Positions 10,723-18,314 of a stretch of 64,000 nucleotides of DNA are shown one piece after another. Every line of letters begins with the position of its first letter. Positions within the stretch are counted from its first letter, which is position 1. The stretch spans positions 3,100,001 to 3,164,000 of the forward strand of contig NZ_VLKE01000001.1 of NCBI RefSeq assembly GCF_007830265.1, read 5' to 3'. Made by a program: the position numbers and the translations under genes. This DNA is from Micromonospora olivasterospora. Lineage in GTDB: Bacteria > Actinomycetota > Actinomycetes > Mycobacteriales > Micromonosporaceae. Below the pieces are notes generated by a model. That model was not told the DNA's origin. It was given only the letters and a program-made list of their open reading frames with translations, and searched no databases.

Positions 10723-10988
10723 CAAGCCGCAGCCCCGGTGTGGGTGCGGGTGGTGATGGTGCGTTCGGTGACGATGATCCGGCAGGCGCCGCACTGGCGC
10801 GTGGCCGGCTCGTGCCGGTGGCACGGGATCTGGACGGTCTGTCCGCCGCAGCGGACGGTGACCGGTGTCCGGCAAGGCCCGCCGGGGATGACGTCGACGA
10901 GGATGCGGCGGGTGTCGTAGGGGTGCGGCTCAGGTTCGCCGGGGCAGGTGTGCAGGATGTGCACGACGTCGACGGCGTGGATGGTCAT
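10722..10988 (-). CDS. Small zinc-ribbon-like element protein
   Basis: An 88-residue protein with a late Cys pair CGAC and a His-rich stretch (CHRHEP) that suggest metal binding. It is coupled to both neighbours by four-base overlaps, upstream of repSA. I do not recognise a named family; similar small proteins are common next to RepSA in actinomycete elements. Confidence 0.7.
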   Translation of the reverse strand: MTIHAVDVVHILHTCPGEPEPHPYDTRRILVDVIPGGPCRTPVTVRCGGQTVQIPCHRHEPATRQCGACRIIVTERTITTRTHTGAAA

Positions 10989-11731
10989 CGGGCACCACCG
11001 CCGATGGTGGTGAGGAGGTGGCCGGCGGCGGCCGGGGTGATGTCGAGCCGGTCGGCCAGCTCGACCGGCGTGATCGGTGTTCCGGTGGATTGTTCGTGCT
11101 GCACGGCGGCGAAGCGGGCCATGGGCAGCAGGTGGGTGGGGACGTCGACCGGCTCGACGGCCGGCACGGTGACGGGCTCCGGCTCGACGACCGGCACGGG
11201 GGCCGGGGTCGGGGCCGGTTCGGGGGCGTGGGTGATGGCGGCCGACGGTGCCGGCTCGGTGACCTGTTCGGCCACCTGGACGCGGATCGGCTCGACCGGC
11301 TCGGCGGCCGGCGTCGTGTCCTCGGTGGCAGCGGGTGCCGGGGCGAGGACGAGCTTCACCAGGGCCATGAACGCGAGGGCGGGCACGGCCGAAAGCAGCC
11401 ATCCGGACGGGCCGGGTTTGGCGACGGCGAGTTGTGCGGCGAGGGAGAGGCCGGCGGCGGCGATGAGCAGGAACAGCGGGTAGCCGATGGGTGCGCCGTT
11501 GCGGCGGCGTCGGCGGATCGTCAAGAGTGCGGCGATGGGGACGAGTTCGGAGATGACCGCGTTGGCCCAGCCGAACCACTCCCCGGTGCCCGTGGGGGAG
11601 TTGGCGAGGGTCCAGTCCTTGACGTGGGTGAAGGAGGCGGCTCCGGCAAAGCCGGCGACGGTGAGCAGGATGAGGACCAGGACGACGCCCTCGGTCCGGG
11701 TGCCCCGGGTGGTGTGGTTAGCGCGGGTCAC
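10985..11731 (-). CDS. DUF2637-type membrane protein (SpdB-like)
   Basis: A 248-residue protein with four predicted membrane segments in residues 15-130 and the characteristic stretch SPTGTGEWFGWANAVISELVP of the DUF2637 family. A Pro/Ala/Val/Glu-rich linker (about 135-205) leads to a small C-terminal helical domain containing TPVELADRLDITPAAAGHLL, which looks like a DNA-binding helix-turn-helix. Family members accompany plasmid transfer and spread genes in Streptomyces, so a role in intramycelial spread is likely. Confidence 0.8.
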   Translation of the reverse strand: MTRANHTTRGTRTEGVVLVLILLTVAGFAGAASFTHVKDWTLANSPTGTGEWFGWANAVISELVPIAALLTIRRRRRNGAPIGYPLFLLIAAAGLSLAAQLAVAKPGPSGWLLSAVPALAFMALVKLVLAPAPAATEDTTPAAEPVEPIRVQVAEQVTEPAPSAAITHAPEPAPTPAPVPVVEPEPVTVPAVEPVDVPTHLLPMARFAAVQHEQSTGTPITPVELADRLDITPAAAGHLLTTIGGGAR

Positions 11732-12020
11732 GGCCGCTCACCTCCCGGCCGGTGGTGGTGTCGGTGCGCTGCTCAGCGAGCAGACCGACCAGGCCACCCC
11801 GGATCGCGTTGCAGGTGGGGCAGTTGTCGCCGGCGGCGACGGTGCAGTCGGTGAGGTGGGCGCGGTGAATGAGGCGGATCGACTCGGCGTAGTAGCCGGC
11901 GAGGAACGCGTGAAAGGCCAGCCGGCCATCGTCGGCGAAGTCACCGGCGACGGTGGTGACGACATAGTCGTCGGGAGCCATCCGCTGCTCGGCGGCGGCG
12001 TTCGTGGCGTGGGTGGTCAT
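11718..12020 (-). CDS. Hypothetical element protein with CPTC motif
   Basis: A 100-residue acidic, helical protein with three cysteines, two in a CPTC motif near residue 69. Its end overlaps the membrane-protein gene by 14 bases and its start overlaps the upstream gene as ATGA, so it is part of the operon. No family recognised. Confidence 0.7.
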   Translation of the reverse strand: MTTHATNAAAEQRMAPDDYVVTTVAGDFADDGRLAFHAFLAGYYAESIRLIHRAHLTDCTVAAGDNCPTCNAIRGGLVGLLAEQRTDTTTGREVSGRDPR

Positions 12021-12349
12021 GGGGTACCTCCGTGGCAGTCGAGGCAGCAGCCGTAGCGGCGGGGGATGTAGTAGGGCTGGACGAGGCCGCAGACACCGCA
12101 GGTGCGGCGCGCGCGCAGGGCCTTGTTGATGGCCTCCCGCTGGGCCGGCGTAGCGACCCGTTTGGGTGCGGCGAGGTCGAGGCGGTAGAGGTAGGCGACG
12201 CGCTTGCCGCGCCGCCAGGTGATCTGGGCGACCGGGTCGTGTCCGCCCGGGCGGAGGCCGGCGGCGCGGAGTTGGCGGCGGGTGGCCAGGCCGTTAGGTG
12301 CCATCCGGTAGGCGAAGGTCGGGAACCCGGCCGGGTTGGTGGTGGTCAT
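12017..12349 (-). CDS. RRQRL-type zinc-binding element protein
   Basis: A 110-residue protein with the near-N-terminal motif ATRRQLRAAGLRPGG and a C-terminal four-Cys zinc ribbon (CGVCG...CLDCH). This combination is typical of the RRQRL-motif zinc-binding proteins found in actinomycete conjugative elements. Role unknown, probably nucleic-acid binding. Coupled to both neighbours by four-base overlaps. Confidence 0.75.
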   Translation of the reverse strand: MTTTNPAGFPTFAYRMAPNGLATRRQLRAAGLRPGGHDPVAQITWRRGKRVAYLYRLDLAAPKRVATPAQREAINKALRARRTCGVCGLVQPYYIPRRYGCCLDCHGGTP

Positions 12350-12645
12350 GCGTGGCCTCCCCAGCGCTGCTGGGCGGCTTGACGGCTGATGCCGAGGCGG
12401 GAGCCGATTTCGGCCCAGGAGTAGCCGAAGGCCCGCAGGCCGATCACGGCTTGACCGACGGCGTCGTCGATGGCTGACGACAGGGCGACGAGGTCGCGGA
12501 GGGCTTCGACGTCGCCGGTGGCGACGCGGCGGCCGTGGGCGCGGATGATGCGCCGGGCGAAGGCGGCGAACTCGTCGTTCTCGACGACCTCCCGACGACG
12601 CTGCGCGGGGCGGATTGGCGTCAAGGTCTTCTTGACGGTGCTCAT
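12346..12645 (-). CDS. Small helix-turn-helix protein
   Basis: A 99-residue protein ending in a sigma-region-4-like helix-turn-helix (YSWAEIGSRLGISRQAAQQRWG). A basic N-terminus precedes it. It is likely a DNA-binding regulator of the element operon. The codons for residues 4-8 contain one of three GTCAAG-N5-CTTGAC palindromes in the element (12620-12636). Starts with ATGA overlap. Confidence 0.75.
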   Translation of the reverse strand: MSTVKKTLTPIRPAQRRREVVENDEFAAFARRIIRAHGRRVATGDVEALRDLVALSSAIDDAVGQAVIGLRAFGYSWAEIGSRLGISRQAAQQRWGGHA

Positions 12646-13082
12646 CAGTTCTCGCCTCCCTCGGTGTGGAGGCGGTCCCACTCGTCAGCGGCGTTCTCAA
12701 GGGCCGTGATGACCTGCTCGGCGGTGCGGCCGGGGTCGTCGTTCCACGAGAAGGGGGAGGTGTGTTCGTCGATGAGGAAGCCGTCCTCGTCGATGGCGCA
12801 GATGGGCTCGTGGTCGTCGAGGTAGGCGGTGAAGACACCGACGGTCTGACGGAAGACGACCTGGGTGTCGAAGTCGAGGCCGTAGAAGTGGTCGGCGCGG
12901 CGGCCGGCGCAGGCCATGCCAATGGCCCCGACGGCGCAGGCCTGCGGGGTCGGGGTGTCGGTGGTGTTGGCGTAGTAGGTGCCCTGGTGCCAGCCGTGCC
13001 GGCGCAGGTAGAGGGCAGCCATCCGGAACAGGTCAGCGGTAGTGACCGTTCCGGTGGTGGGCGGATTCTGGGTAGCCTTCAC
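12645..13082 (-). CDS. DUF6197-like element protein
   Basis: A 145-residue acidic protein. The start was set at the GTG at 13082, ten bases after an AAAGGA ribosome site, rather than at an upstream ATG. Features include a histidine-rich helix (LRRHGWHQGTYY), a CAVGAIGMACAG segment and an acidic C-terminus (WNDDPGRTAEQVITALENAADEWD). The CAVGAI pattern resembles the DUF6197 family, common in actinomycete mobile elements. Function unknown. Confidence 0.65.
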   Translation of the reverse strand: MKATQNPPTTGTVTTADLFRMAALYLRRHGWHQGTYYANTTDTPTPQACAVGAIGMACAGRRADHFYGLDFDTQVVFRQTVGVFTAYLDDHEPICAIDEDGFLIDEHTSPFSWNDDPGRTAEQVITALENAADEWDRLHTEGGEN

Positions 13083-13121
13083 GGCAACCACGTCCTTTCG
13101 AGGGCGGTTGGTGGAGGTCGG

Positions 13122-13159
13122 CGGAACCGGTCTGCTTTCCACGGCGTGAGCCGGTTCCG
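13122..13159. promoter_or_regulatory. Intra-operon hairpin
   Basis: A perfect 9-bp inverted repeat (CGGAACCGG/CCGGTTCCG) with a 20-bp loop fills one of the two gaps in the otherwise overlapping operon. It may attenuate read-through or stabilise the upstream message. Confidence 0.5.
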
Positions 13160-13166
13160 TCGACTG

Positions 13167-13376
13167 CTATCGGGTCCGTAGCCGCAGGTAGCGGCGGTGG
13201 CGGGTGTCGTCGCCGCCCATCGGGGTCGGCGCGGAGACGAAGACAAGTCGGCCAGTGCGGTTGGCGGCGTCGATCATCACGGCCAGGTCCTCGGCCGGGC
13301 CGGCGATCCACAGTTCGGTGAACTGGGCGGCCCGCCGGTTGTTCGCGCGGGCGTGGGCGCGTTCGCGGGTGGTCAT
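13167..13376 (-). CDS. Small hypothetical element protein
   Basis: A 69-residue basic protein (MTTRERAHARANNRRAAQFT...) that starts in an ATGA overlap with the FtsK-like gene. No recognised domain. The hairpin at 13122-13159 follows it. Confidence 0.6.
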   Translation of the reverse strand: MTTRERAHARANNRRAAQFTELWIAGPAEDLAVMIDAANRTGRLVFVSAPTPMGGDDTRHRRYLRLRTR

Positions 13377-14242
13377 GCCGCGATCCCCCAATCCAGCCGA
13401 GAACCGGCCGTGGCGGATAAGCGGGTGGGGCGACGGACCCAGGCCGCGTAGTCGGCAATGCCGGCGATCTGGACGTCAGACAGGTACGCCACCTTGATGC
13501 GGCGAGGAACGCCGCCCTCAGCAATGAGGTAGGCGGCACCTTGGTTGGTGGGCTGGATGTCGGTGGCCGAATAGCCCTGCTCGGCCCAGCCGTGGCCGAG
13601 GACGATGTTCGAGCTGTTGGGGGTGGTGCAGCGGAACGCGGCCCGGTAGCCGAACAGGTCCCGCAGGCTGGTGGGGATGATGTCGAACGACGGCCGCTGA
13701 GTCGCGGCGACCACCGGGATGCCGGCGGCACGCCCGCGTGCGACCAGGTCGCGCAGGAGGGCGACGAACTCCTCTTGTTCCTGCTTGGTGCCGATGGTGG
13801 CGGAGTAGAAGGCGATCTCGTCGACCAGGACGGTGATGACGGAGAGCCCGTCGAGGGCGGTCACTTTGCGGCGCCCGTGGGCGCGCAGCCAGGCGTAGCG
13901 GTTGTTCATCACTAGTTGGAGCCGCTTGAGGACATCGAGGGCGGCGGTGATGTCGGGGCCGATGAACGCATCGGCGCAGTCCTCCCACTGCCCCAGCTCG
14001 ACGAGCTTGCCGTCGAGCAGCACGAGGCGGGAGTCGACGGAGAGAGCGGCGTGGGCAGCGATGGTGTTGAGGAGGCCGGACTTGCCTCCGCCGGGTTCAC
14101 CGCCGGCGAGGAGGTTGCGGTAGGGAAGGGTGATGTAGACGGGCTGGCCGAACTCGTCGATGCCGACGAACAGGGGGTCGAACATCGACAGGCCAGGCCC
14201 CACCGGAACCCCGGCAGACGGGGCAGCAGTCGTGGTGGACAT
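13373..14242 (-). CDS. FtsK/SpoIIIE-like conjugative DNA translocase (TraSA/TraB type)
   Basis: A 289-residue ATPase expected to pump double-stranded element DNA between hyphae. The Walker A motif is GGEPGGGKSG at residues 47-56, Walker B is VITVLVDEIAFY, and the downstream AATQRPSFDIIP segment is typical of FtsK-type motors. The ribosome site AAGGAGG supports the ATG at 14242. It is shorter than classical TraB: no membrane segment and no obvious C-terminal DNA-binding winged helix are present. The missing membrane part is probably supplied by the preceding gene. Confidence 0.88.
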   Translation of the reverse strand: MSTTTAAPSAGVPVGPGLSMFDPLFVGIDEFGQPVYITLPYRNLLAGGEPGGGKSGLLNTIAAHAALSVDSRLVLLDGKLVELGQWEDCADAFIGPDITAALDVLKRLQLVMNNRYAWLRAHGRRKVTALDGLSVITVLVDEIAFYSATIGTKQEQEEFVALLRDLVARGRAAGIPVVAATQRPSFDIIPTSLRDLFGYRAAFRCTTPNSSNIVLGHGWAEQGYSATDIQPTNQGAAYLIAEGGVPRRIKVAYLSDVQIAGIADYAAWVRRPTRLSATAGSRLDWGIAA

Positions 14243-14326
14243 GAGAGTGGCCCTCCTTGGGCTGTTGGTGGGCGCGGAAAGCCACACGAACGAGCCGACA
14301 GCGGCTCCCCGCGTCCCTGGGTGGGT

Positions 14327-15262
14327 TCAGATCCAGTCGGAGACGTCGTCGACGTCCGACGACGTGTCAGCCGCGGGCTTGCTGCCGTTGGCCGACGGAG
14401 CGGCCGGCTTCGGCTTCCTCGGCTGCGTCGGAAGGGTGATGGTGGGGGTGTCGACGTCGGGCAGGTCCAGAGCCGTCGGCACGGGGGCCGGCGGTCGCTC
14501 GGTTGTCGGGGTGTCGGGGTTGATGACGTCGACCAGCGGGGAGCCGACCTGGGCGGTCAGCACCTCACGGCGCTTGATGTCGAACCGCAGGTACGCGGCG
14601 TTGCCGTCGGCGGCACGTTCGACGAGGGCGGTGGAGGCGTGGCAGGCGACCGCGATGCGGTCGAGACGGCCCTCCAGATCACCCGACGACAGGCCGGGGC
14701 GTAGGTAGACCCAGACCCGCTCGCCCACGGGGGTGGGCTTGGCCCACAGGATCAGCGGGAGGGTGCCGGACTGGTTGGCGATGATGAACTGCCGGAAACA
14801 GGTCCGCAGCCGATGCCTGACGATGAGGCACCAGGTCCAGGCGACGATGGCGCGGCGGGTGACCGGCACAGCGGCCGGAACGCCCACAACCAGGCCGACG
14901 ATGACAAGGGTGACCGGGGTCGAGGTGTGGTCGGCGACCTGCACCCAGAAGGTGATGGCCCCGGTGGTGATGACGATTTCGGGAAGCCACCACCACAGCA
15001 GCCGCAACACCGGCCAGATCCGCACCAGCACCCAGGCGAACGCGCCGGCGGGTACGCCGATCAGGACGCCGACGAACAGGGCGATGATCGGGTGCATGTA
15101 GGAAGCGGCCACCACGGCCGACAGAAGGCCGACGATGACCGCCGTGAGGATGAACGCCAGCCGGGCGTTCCGGGCCGAGGAACGGTGAACGCGGGCCTCG
15201 ATGACCGTCACCGTTCCGTTGCTTCTGCCGCCGAAAGGGCGGCGGGGGCTAGACTTGGACAC
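14327..15262 (-). CDS. Membrane partner of the FtsK-like translocase
   Basis: A 311-residue protein with four likely membrane helices between about residues 35 and 150, then a soluble region and a Pro/Lys-rich acidic tail. The GTG at 15262 was chosen for its GGGAGG ribosome site. It lies directly upstream of the translocase and resembles the membrane half of split Tra systems. It probably anchors the motor at the septum or hyphal tip; this is inferred from topology and position only. Confidence 0.7.
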   Translation of the reverse strand: MSKSSPRRPFGGRSNGTVTVIEARVHRSSARNARLAFILTAVIVGLLSAVVAASYMHPIIALFVGVLIGVPAGAFAWVLVRIWPVLRLLWWWLPEIVITTGAITFWVQVADHTSTPVTLVIVGLVVGVPAAVPVTRRAIVAWTWCLIVRHRLRTCFRQFIIANQSGTLPLILWAKPTPVGERVWVYLRPGLSSGDLEGRLDRIAVACHASTALVERAADGNAAYLRFDIKRREVLTAQVGSPLVDVINPDTPTTERPPAPVPTALDLPDVDTPTITLPTQPRKPKPAAPSANGSKPAADTSSDVDDVSDWI

Positions 15263-15316
15263 GACGAGTCCTCCCTTGTGAGGGTGGATGAGTTGGAGGG
15301 CACGGGGTCGGCAGAT

Positions 15317-15401
15317 GTAGGAGTCGGACCGACCCCGCGCCAGCTCTTGCGGGGATGCCACCACCACAGGTGGTGACCGGACTGGGAGCGTAGGAGTCGG
15401 A
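15317..15401. repeat. Paired hairpins sharing a 12-base loop
   Basis: The 12-mer GTAGGAGTCGGA occurs at 15317-15328 and 15390-15401. Each copy sits in the loop side of its own stem: GGGGTCGG/CCGACCCC around the first and GGGAG/CTCCC around the second. They lie in the 236-bp gap between the Pra-like gene and the membrane-protein gene, along with a CCACCACCTGTGGTGG palindrome. A leader or attenuation role is possible. No gene is seen in this gap. Confidence 0.6.
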
Positions 15402-15498
15402 ACCACTCCCGGACCGTTTCGTTTCGTCAGATCAGCGGACCATCAGGCCGCTACGCGGAGGACACCGCAGGCTTCACACAGCACGCTGTGCGAAGGAC

Positions 15499-15819
15499 TT
15501 ACTTGGCCGCCGACGTACCAGCCTTCGGCTTCAGCGAGATCGCACGGAACGCGACGCCGTTACGCCCGTTGGTCGCCCACGGAATGGCCTCCAACTGCTC
15601 GACCTCGATGAGCTGCCCCACCATCACACTCGGCTTCTCACCCGCCGTGGTGATGGTGATGACCTCACCGCCCGTCTCGTCGAGAACGAAGACCTGGGTC
15701 GACCACATGAGCCGGCCCGTTCCCTTCTCCGACCGCTGATTGCCGTTCTGGTCGTTCTTCGGCTCCGGGTCCCTCGACACCGTCACCTGCTTCGCCTTGG
15801 TGTCCACGTACAGCTTCAC
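15499..15819 (-). CDS. Pra-like activator of replication, integration and excision
   Basis: A 106-residue beta-rich protein at the head of the operon. Its layout (GRLMWSTQVFVLDETGG..., then VGQLIEVEQLEAIPW and a FRAISLKP ending) resembles the small actinomycete proteins annotated as plasmid replication, integration and excision activator. The GTG start is preceded by GGAGG. In pSAM2, Pra activates rep-xis-int transcription; the same role is inferred here from position. It is transcribed divergently from the XRE regulator. Confidence 0.55.
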   Translation of the reverse strand: MKLYVDTKAKQVTVSRDPEPKNDQNGNQRSEKGTGRLMWSTQVFVLDETGGEVITITTAGEKPSVMVGQLIEVEQLEAIPWATNGRNGVAFRAISLKPKAGTSAAK

Positions 15820-15903
15820 GGATACCTCCGAGGGTCATGAGCGCGTCCCCTATGGACGACTGCTCGGTGCTGAATCCAAGGTATGACCAGGTTGCGGGTC
15901 AAA

Positions 15904-15922
15904 CCCGGAATACTTTTCCGGG
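15904..15922. promoter_or_regulatory. Candidate operator in the divergent control region
   Basis: CCCGGAATACTTTTCCGGG is a perfect 7-bp inverted repeat with a 5-bp spacer, about 85 bases before the Pra-like gene and 34 before the XRE gene. A second short repeat, GTCGA-N6-TCGAC, is at 15924-15939. A TTGACC hexamer on the minus strand overlaps nearby. This is the likely binding site of the XRE protein. Confidence 0.55.
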
Positions 15923-15955
15923 GGTCGAAGGCCCTCGACATGAGACACTGGACCC

Positions 15956-17179
15956 ATGCGAGGCATTGGTCAGGATCTAACGGTCGGAGAGCGGATCGCG
16001 TGGTACCGCCGTCGTCGGGGCATGTCGCAGGAAGTCCTGGCGGGCATCGTCGGCCGTACTGTCGACTGGTTGAGCAAGGTTGAGAACAACCGGATTGACC
16101 TCGACCGGCTGTCCGTCATCCGCTCGGTAGCTGGCGCGTTGGACGTCAGCATCGGCGATCTCGTTGGGGAGCCGACCCTCCTCGATTGGAACGCCGACAG
16201 CGGGACGAAAACAGTCTCCGCTCTGCGGGATGCCCTGCTTAACTACCGGCAGCTCTCACCGTTCATTCCGGGCCCCGTCGCGGAGGCACCTGACGTAGCC
16301 CAGCTGCGTAGTGAGGTCACCCAGGTATGGGATGCGTACCAAGCCTCTCGGTACGGATACGTCGTCGCGCGGTTGCCGCAGGCGCTCGCCGCCGGACAGG
16401 CCGCGACCCAAACTTACGAGGGTGAGGACCAGGAGCAGTCGTTTGCACTGCTGGCGCTCACCTACCAGGCCGCCGCCGTCCTGCTTACCAAGCTCGGGGA
16501 AGCGGACCTCGCGTGGATTGCCGCCGAGAGGGGCTTCACAGCGGCCCAACGAAGCGGCGATGTGGTCGTCATGGGGTCGCTCTTCCGCTCAGTCACCCAC
16601 ACCTTGCTCTCAACAGGCCGATACCGTGAAGCGAAGCAGCTCACCACCGACGCGGCGGCATACATGCAGCCGGGTTTGGGCGAGGCGACGCCGGAGTACC
16701 TGTCGGTCTACGGCACGTTGTTCCTGGCCGGTTCCGTGGCCGCAGCACGCGACGAGGACCGCAGCGCCGTCCGATCGTTCCTCAATGAGGCGGACGAAAC
16801 CGCACGGCGACTCGGCCACGACGCGAACCACCTCTGGACGGCATTCGGGCCAACCAACGTGGCTATCCACCGTGTGACGACTGCGATGGACCTGGACGAC
16901 GTACAAGTTGCGATCGACCTCGGCCCCCGCATCGACACGACCGGCCTTCCTGTCGAACGGCAGGCACGCCACGCCCTCGAAACAGCGCGAGCACTCAGCG
17001 CGTGGAACAGGACAGATGAGGCTATGGCGGTAGTGCTCGCTGCTGAGCAGAAGGCGCCCGAGCAGATCCGACACCACGCGATCAGCAGGCAGCTCGTCCA
17101 AAACTGGATGCGCCGCGGTCGAGGCCGGCCCAGCTACCAACTCGCCAGCCTGGCGCAGCGCGTGCACGTGACGGCCTAG
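15956..17179 (+). CDS. XRE-family regulator with TPR-like C-terminal domain
   Basis: A 407-residue regulator. The N-terminal helix-turn-helix (about residues 10-65, RIAWYRRRRGMSQEVLAGIVGRTVDWLSKVE) is followed by about 320 residues of helical repeats, resembling TPR-containing quorum- or signal-sensing regulators. It is divergent from the element operon across a 136-bp gap holding an inverted repeat. It is likely the master repressor or activator of the element and may sense a peptide or host state. It is followed 19 bases later by the NUDIX gene in the same direction. Confidence 0.82.
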   Translation: MRGIGQDLTVGERIAWYRRRRGMSQEVLAGIVGRTVDWLSKVENNRIDLDRLSVIRSVAGALDVSIGDLVGEPTLLDWNADSGTKTVSALRDALLNYRQLSPFIPGPVAEAPDVAQLRSEVTQVWDAYQASRYGYVVARLPQALAAGQAATQTYEGEDQEQSFALLALTYQAAAVLLTKLGEADLAWIAAERGFTAAQRSGDVVVMGSLFRSVTHTLLSTGRYREAKQLTTDAAAYMQPGLGEATPEYLSVYGTLFLAGSVAAARDEDRSAVRSFLNEADETARRLGHDANHLWTAFGPTNVAIHRVTTAMDLDDVQVAIDLGPRIDTTGLPVERQARHALETARALSAWNRTDEAMAVVLAAEQKAPEQIRHHAISRQLVQNWMRRGRGRPSYQLASLAQRVHVTA

Positions 17180-17198
17180 ATCCGTAGAGTCCGAGAAT

Positions 17199-17681
17199 GT
17201 GACCAGCCAAGCCAGCAACGCGCGTCCGCAAGCTACTCCCAAGGTGGCGGCGGGCGCGCTGTTCGTTGATGAGCAAGAGCGGATGATGCTCGTCCGGCCG
17301 ACCTACAAGTCACACTGGGACATCCCGGGCGGCTACGTCGAGGACGGCGAGAGCCCTCTGTCGGCCTGTGGCAGAGAGGTCTACGAGGAGCTGGGCCTGC
17401 GAGTCGCGATCGGCGCTCTCTTGACGGTTGACTGGGCTCCGAGGCCAGACGAGGGCGACAAGATGCTTTTCGTCTTCGATGGCGGCACGCTCACGGCTGA
17501 CCAGCTCGCCGCCGTCGCCTTTCGGGATGGGGAAATCGCAGAGTGTGCGTTCGTGGAAGACCACCAGCTTGATGGCCTGACCATTCCCAGACTCGCTCGA
17601 CGGCTACGAGCGAGCATGCAGGCCCGGAAGCAGGCCCGTACCGCCTACCTCGAAGACGGCGTCTTGCCCCTCACCGGCTGA
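17199..17681 (+). CDS. NUDIX hydrolase, candidate Pif-type immunity factor
   Basis: A 160-residue NUDIX protein with a perfect box Gx5Ex7REUxEExGU at residues 45-67. It would hydrolyse a nucleoside-diphosphate-linked substrate. In pSAM2 the NUDIX protein Pif gives redundant-transfer exclusion, blocking entry of a second element, so this gene is a natural Pif candidate, but assignment rests only on the domain and its place in the element. It starts at a GTG just downstream of the XRE gene. Confidence 0.8.
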   Translation: MTSQASNARPQATPKVAAGALFVDEQERMMLVRPTYKSHWDIPGGYVEDGESPLSACGREVYEELGLRVAIGALLTVDWAPRPDEGDKMLFVFDGGTLTADQLAAVAFRDGEIAECAFVEDHQLDGLTIPRLARRLRASMQARKQARTAYLEDGVLPLTG

Positions 17682-17721
17682 GAGACCGATCCGTCGCCTG
17701 TCAGCACCCATAAGGTAACTC

Positions 17722-17739
17722 ATCGAACGCACGTTCGAT
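17722..17739. promoter_or_regulatory. Perfect LexA (SOS) box
   Basis: TCGAACGCACGTTCGA at 17723-17738 matches the actinobacterial LexA consensus TCGAAC-N4-GTTCGA exactly and extends by one base each side as a near-continuous palindrome. It lies 41 bases past the NUDIX gene, at the edge of a 630-bp noncoding stretch. The controlled transcript is not evident. Confidence 0.75.
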
Positions 17740-18314
17740 CCGGCCGACTGCCGGCGAAAAGTGGTTCAAACTTTCTGTACGTCTTCAAGGCGGCCCTGAA
17801 CGGGCCGCACGCGCCGCCGCCAGGGCGCGTGCCCGTCGCTCCGCTGACGCTCCGACTCCGGCCACGCAACACGCCCGGCGGCTGGCGCGGAGGGCGGGTA
17901 GCCCGGTGGGCCGCCGCATGACGACAGGCCGTTTCCCGGTGGGGGTGGTGGGCCGGCAGCCGGCCGGGCCGCGCGGCCAGCACCGCGCGGCGTGGGGGAG
18001 CGCACGCCGGGTCCGCCGGCGGCTCCGGGCCGGTGGCGGGGTTGCGGTTACTGCGCCTCCGGCGGGGGCGCTCCGGCTCCAGGATGGCCGGGGGTCCGTC
18101 GGCGGCTTGCGGTCCGTGGGTGGTTGCGGTGGGGAGCCATCCCGCCCACCGTCGACCCGGGCGAGCCGAGCAGACCACCGCCCGACCCGCCAGCGTCCGT
18201 ACGAGCCGTCAAGGCCGTCTTGACGTGGCGGGCCGGGCGGCGGCCCGCTCCACAGAGTGCGGGTCGACGGCAGACGGGATGGCAGCTTGCATCAATCCTT
18301 CTGGTTGGATTAGC
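17740..18314. other. Palindrome-rich noncoding stretch, possible origin or transfer locus
   Basis: No convincing gene is seen. Hairpins crowd the left part: CGGCCC/GGGCCG at 17791-17807 and ACGCGCC/GGCGCGT at 17809-17830. The stretch lies in the element between regulator and cargo. Double-strand origins and cis-acting transfer loci of such elements look like this, but no specific origin motif could be recognised. Confidence 0.35.
18207..18225. promoter_or_regulatory. CGTCAAG-N5-CTTGACG palindrome
   Basis: A perfect 7-bp inverted repeat with a 5-bp spacer. The inner GTCAAG-N5-CTTGAC form occurs twice more in this element, at 9322-9338 within repSA and 12620-12636 within the small helix-turn-helix gene. 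The noncoding copy lies about 90 bases past the end of the cargo gene. A shared operator or transfer-protein site is possible. Confidence 0.45.

Noticed and set aside
17906..18223. Gene in the element's GC-rich stretch
   Set aside because: Translations are low-complexity Arg/Gly/Pro in every frame and no ribosome site is seen; the stretch is better explained as palindromic noncoding DNA.
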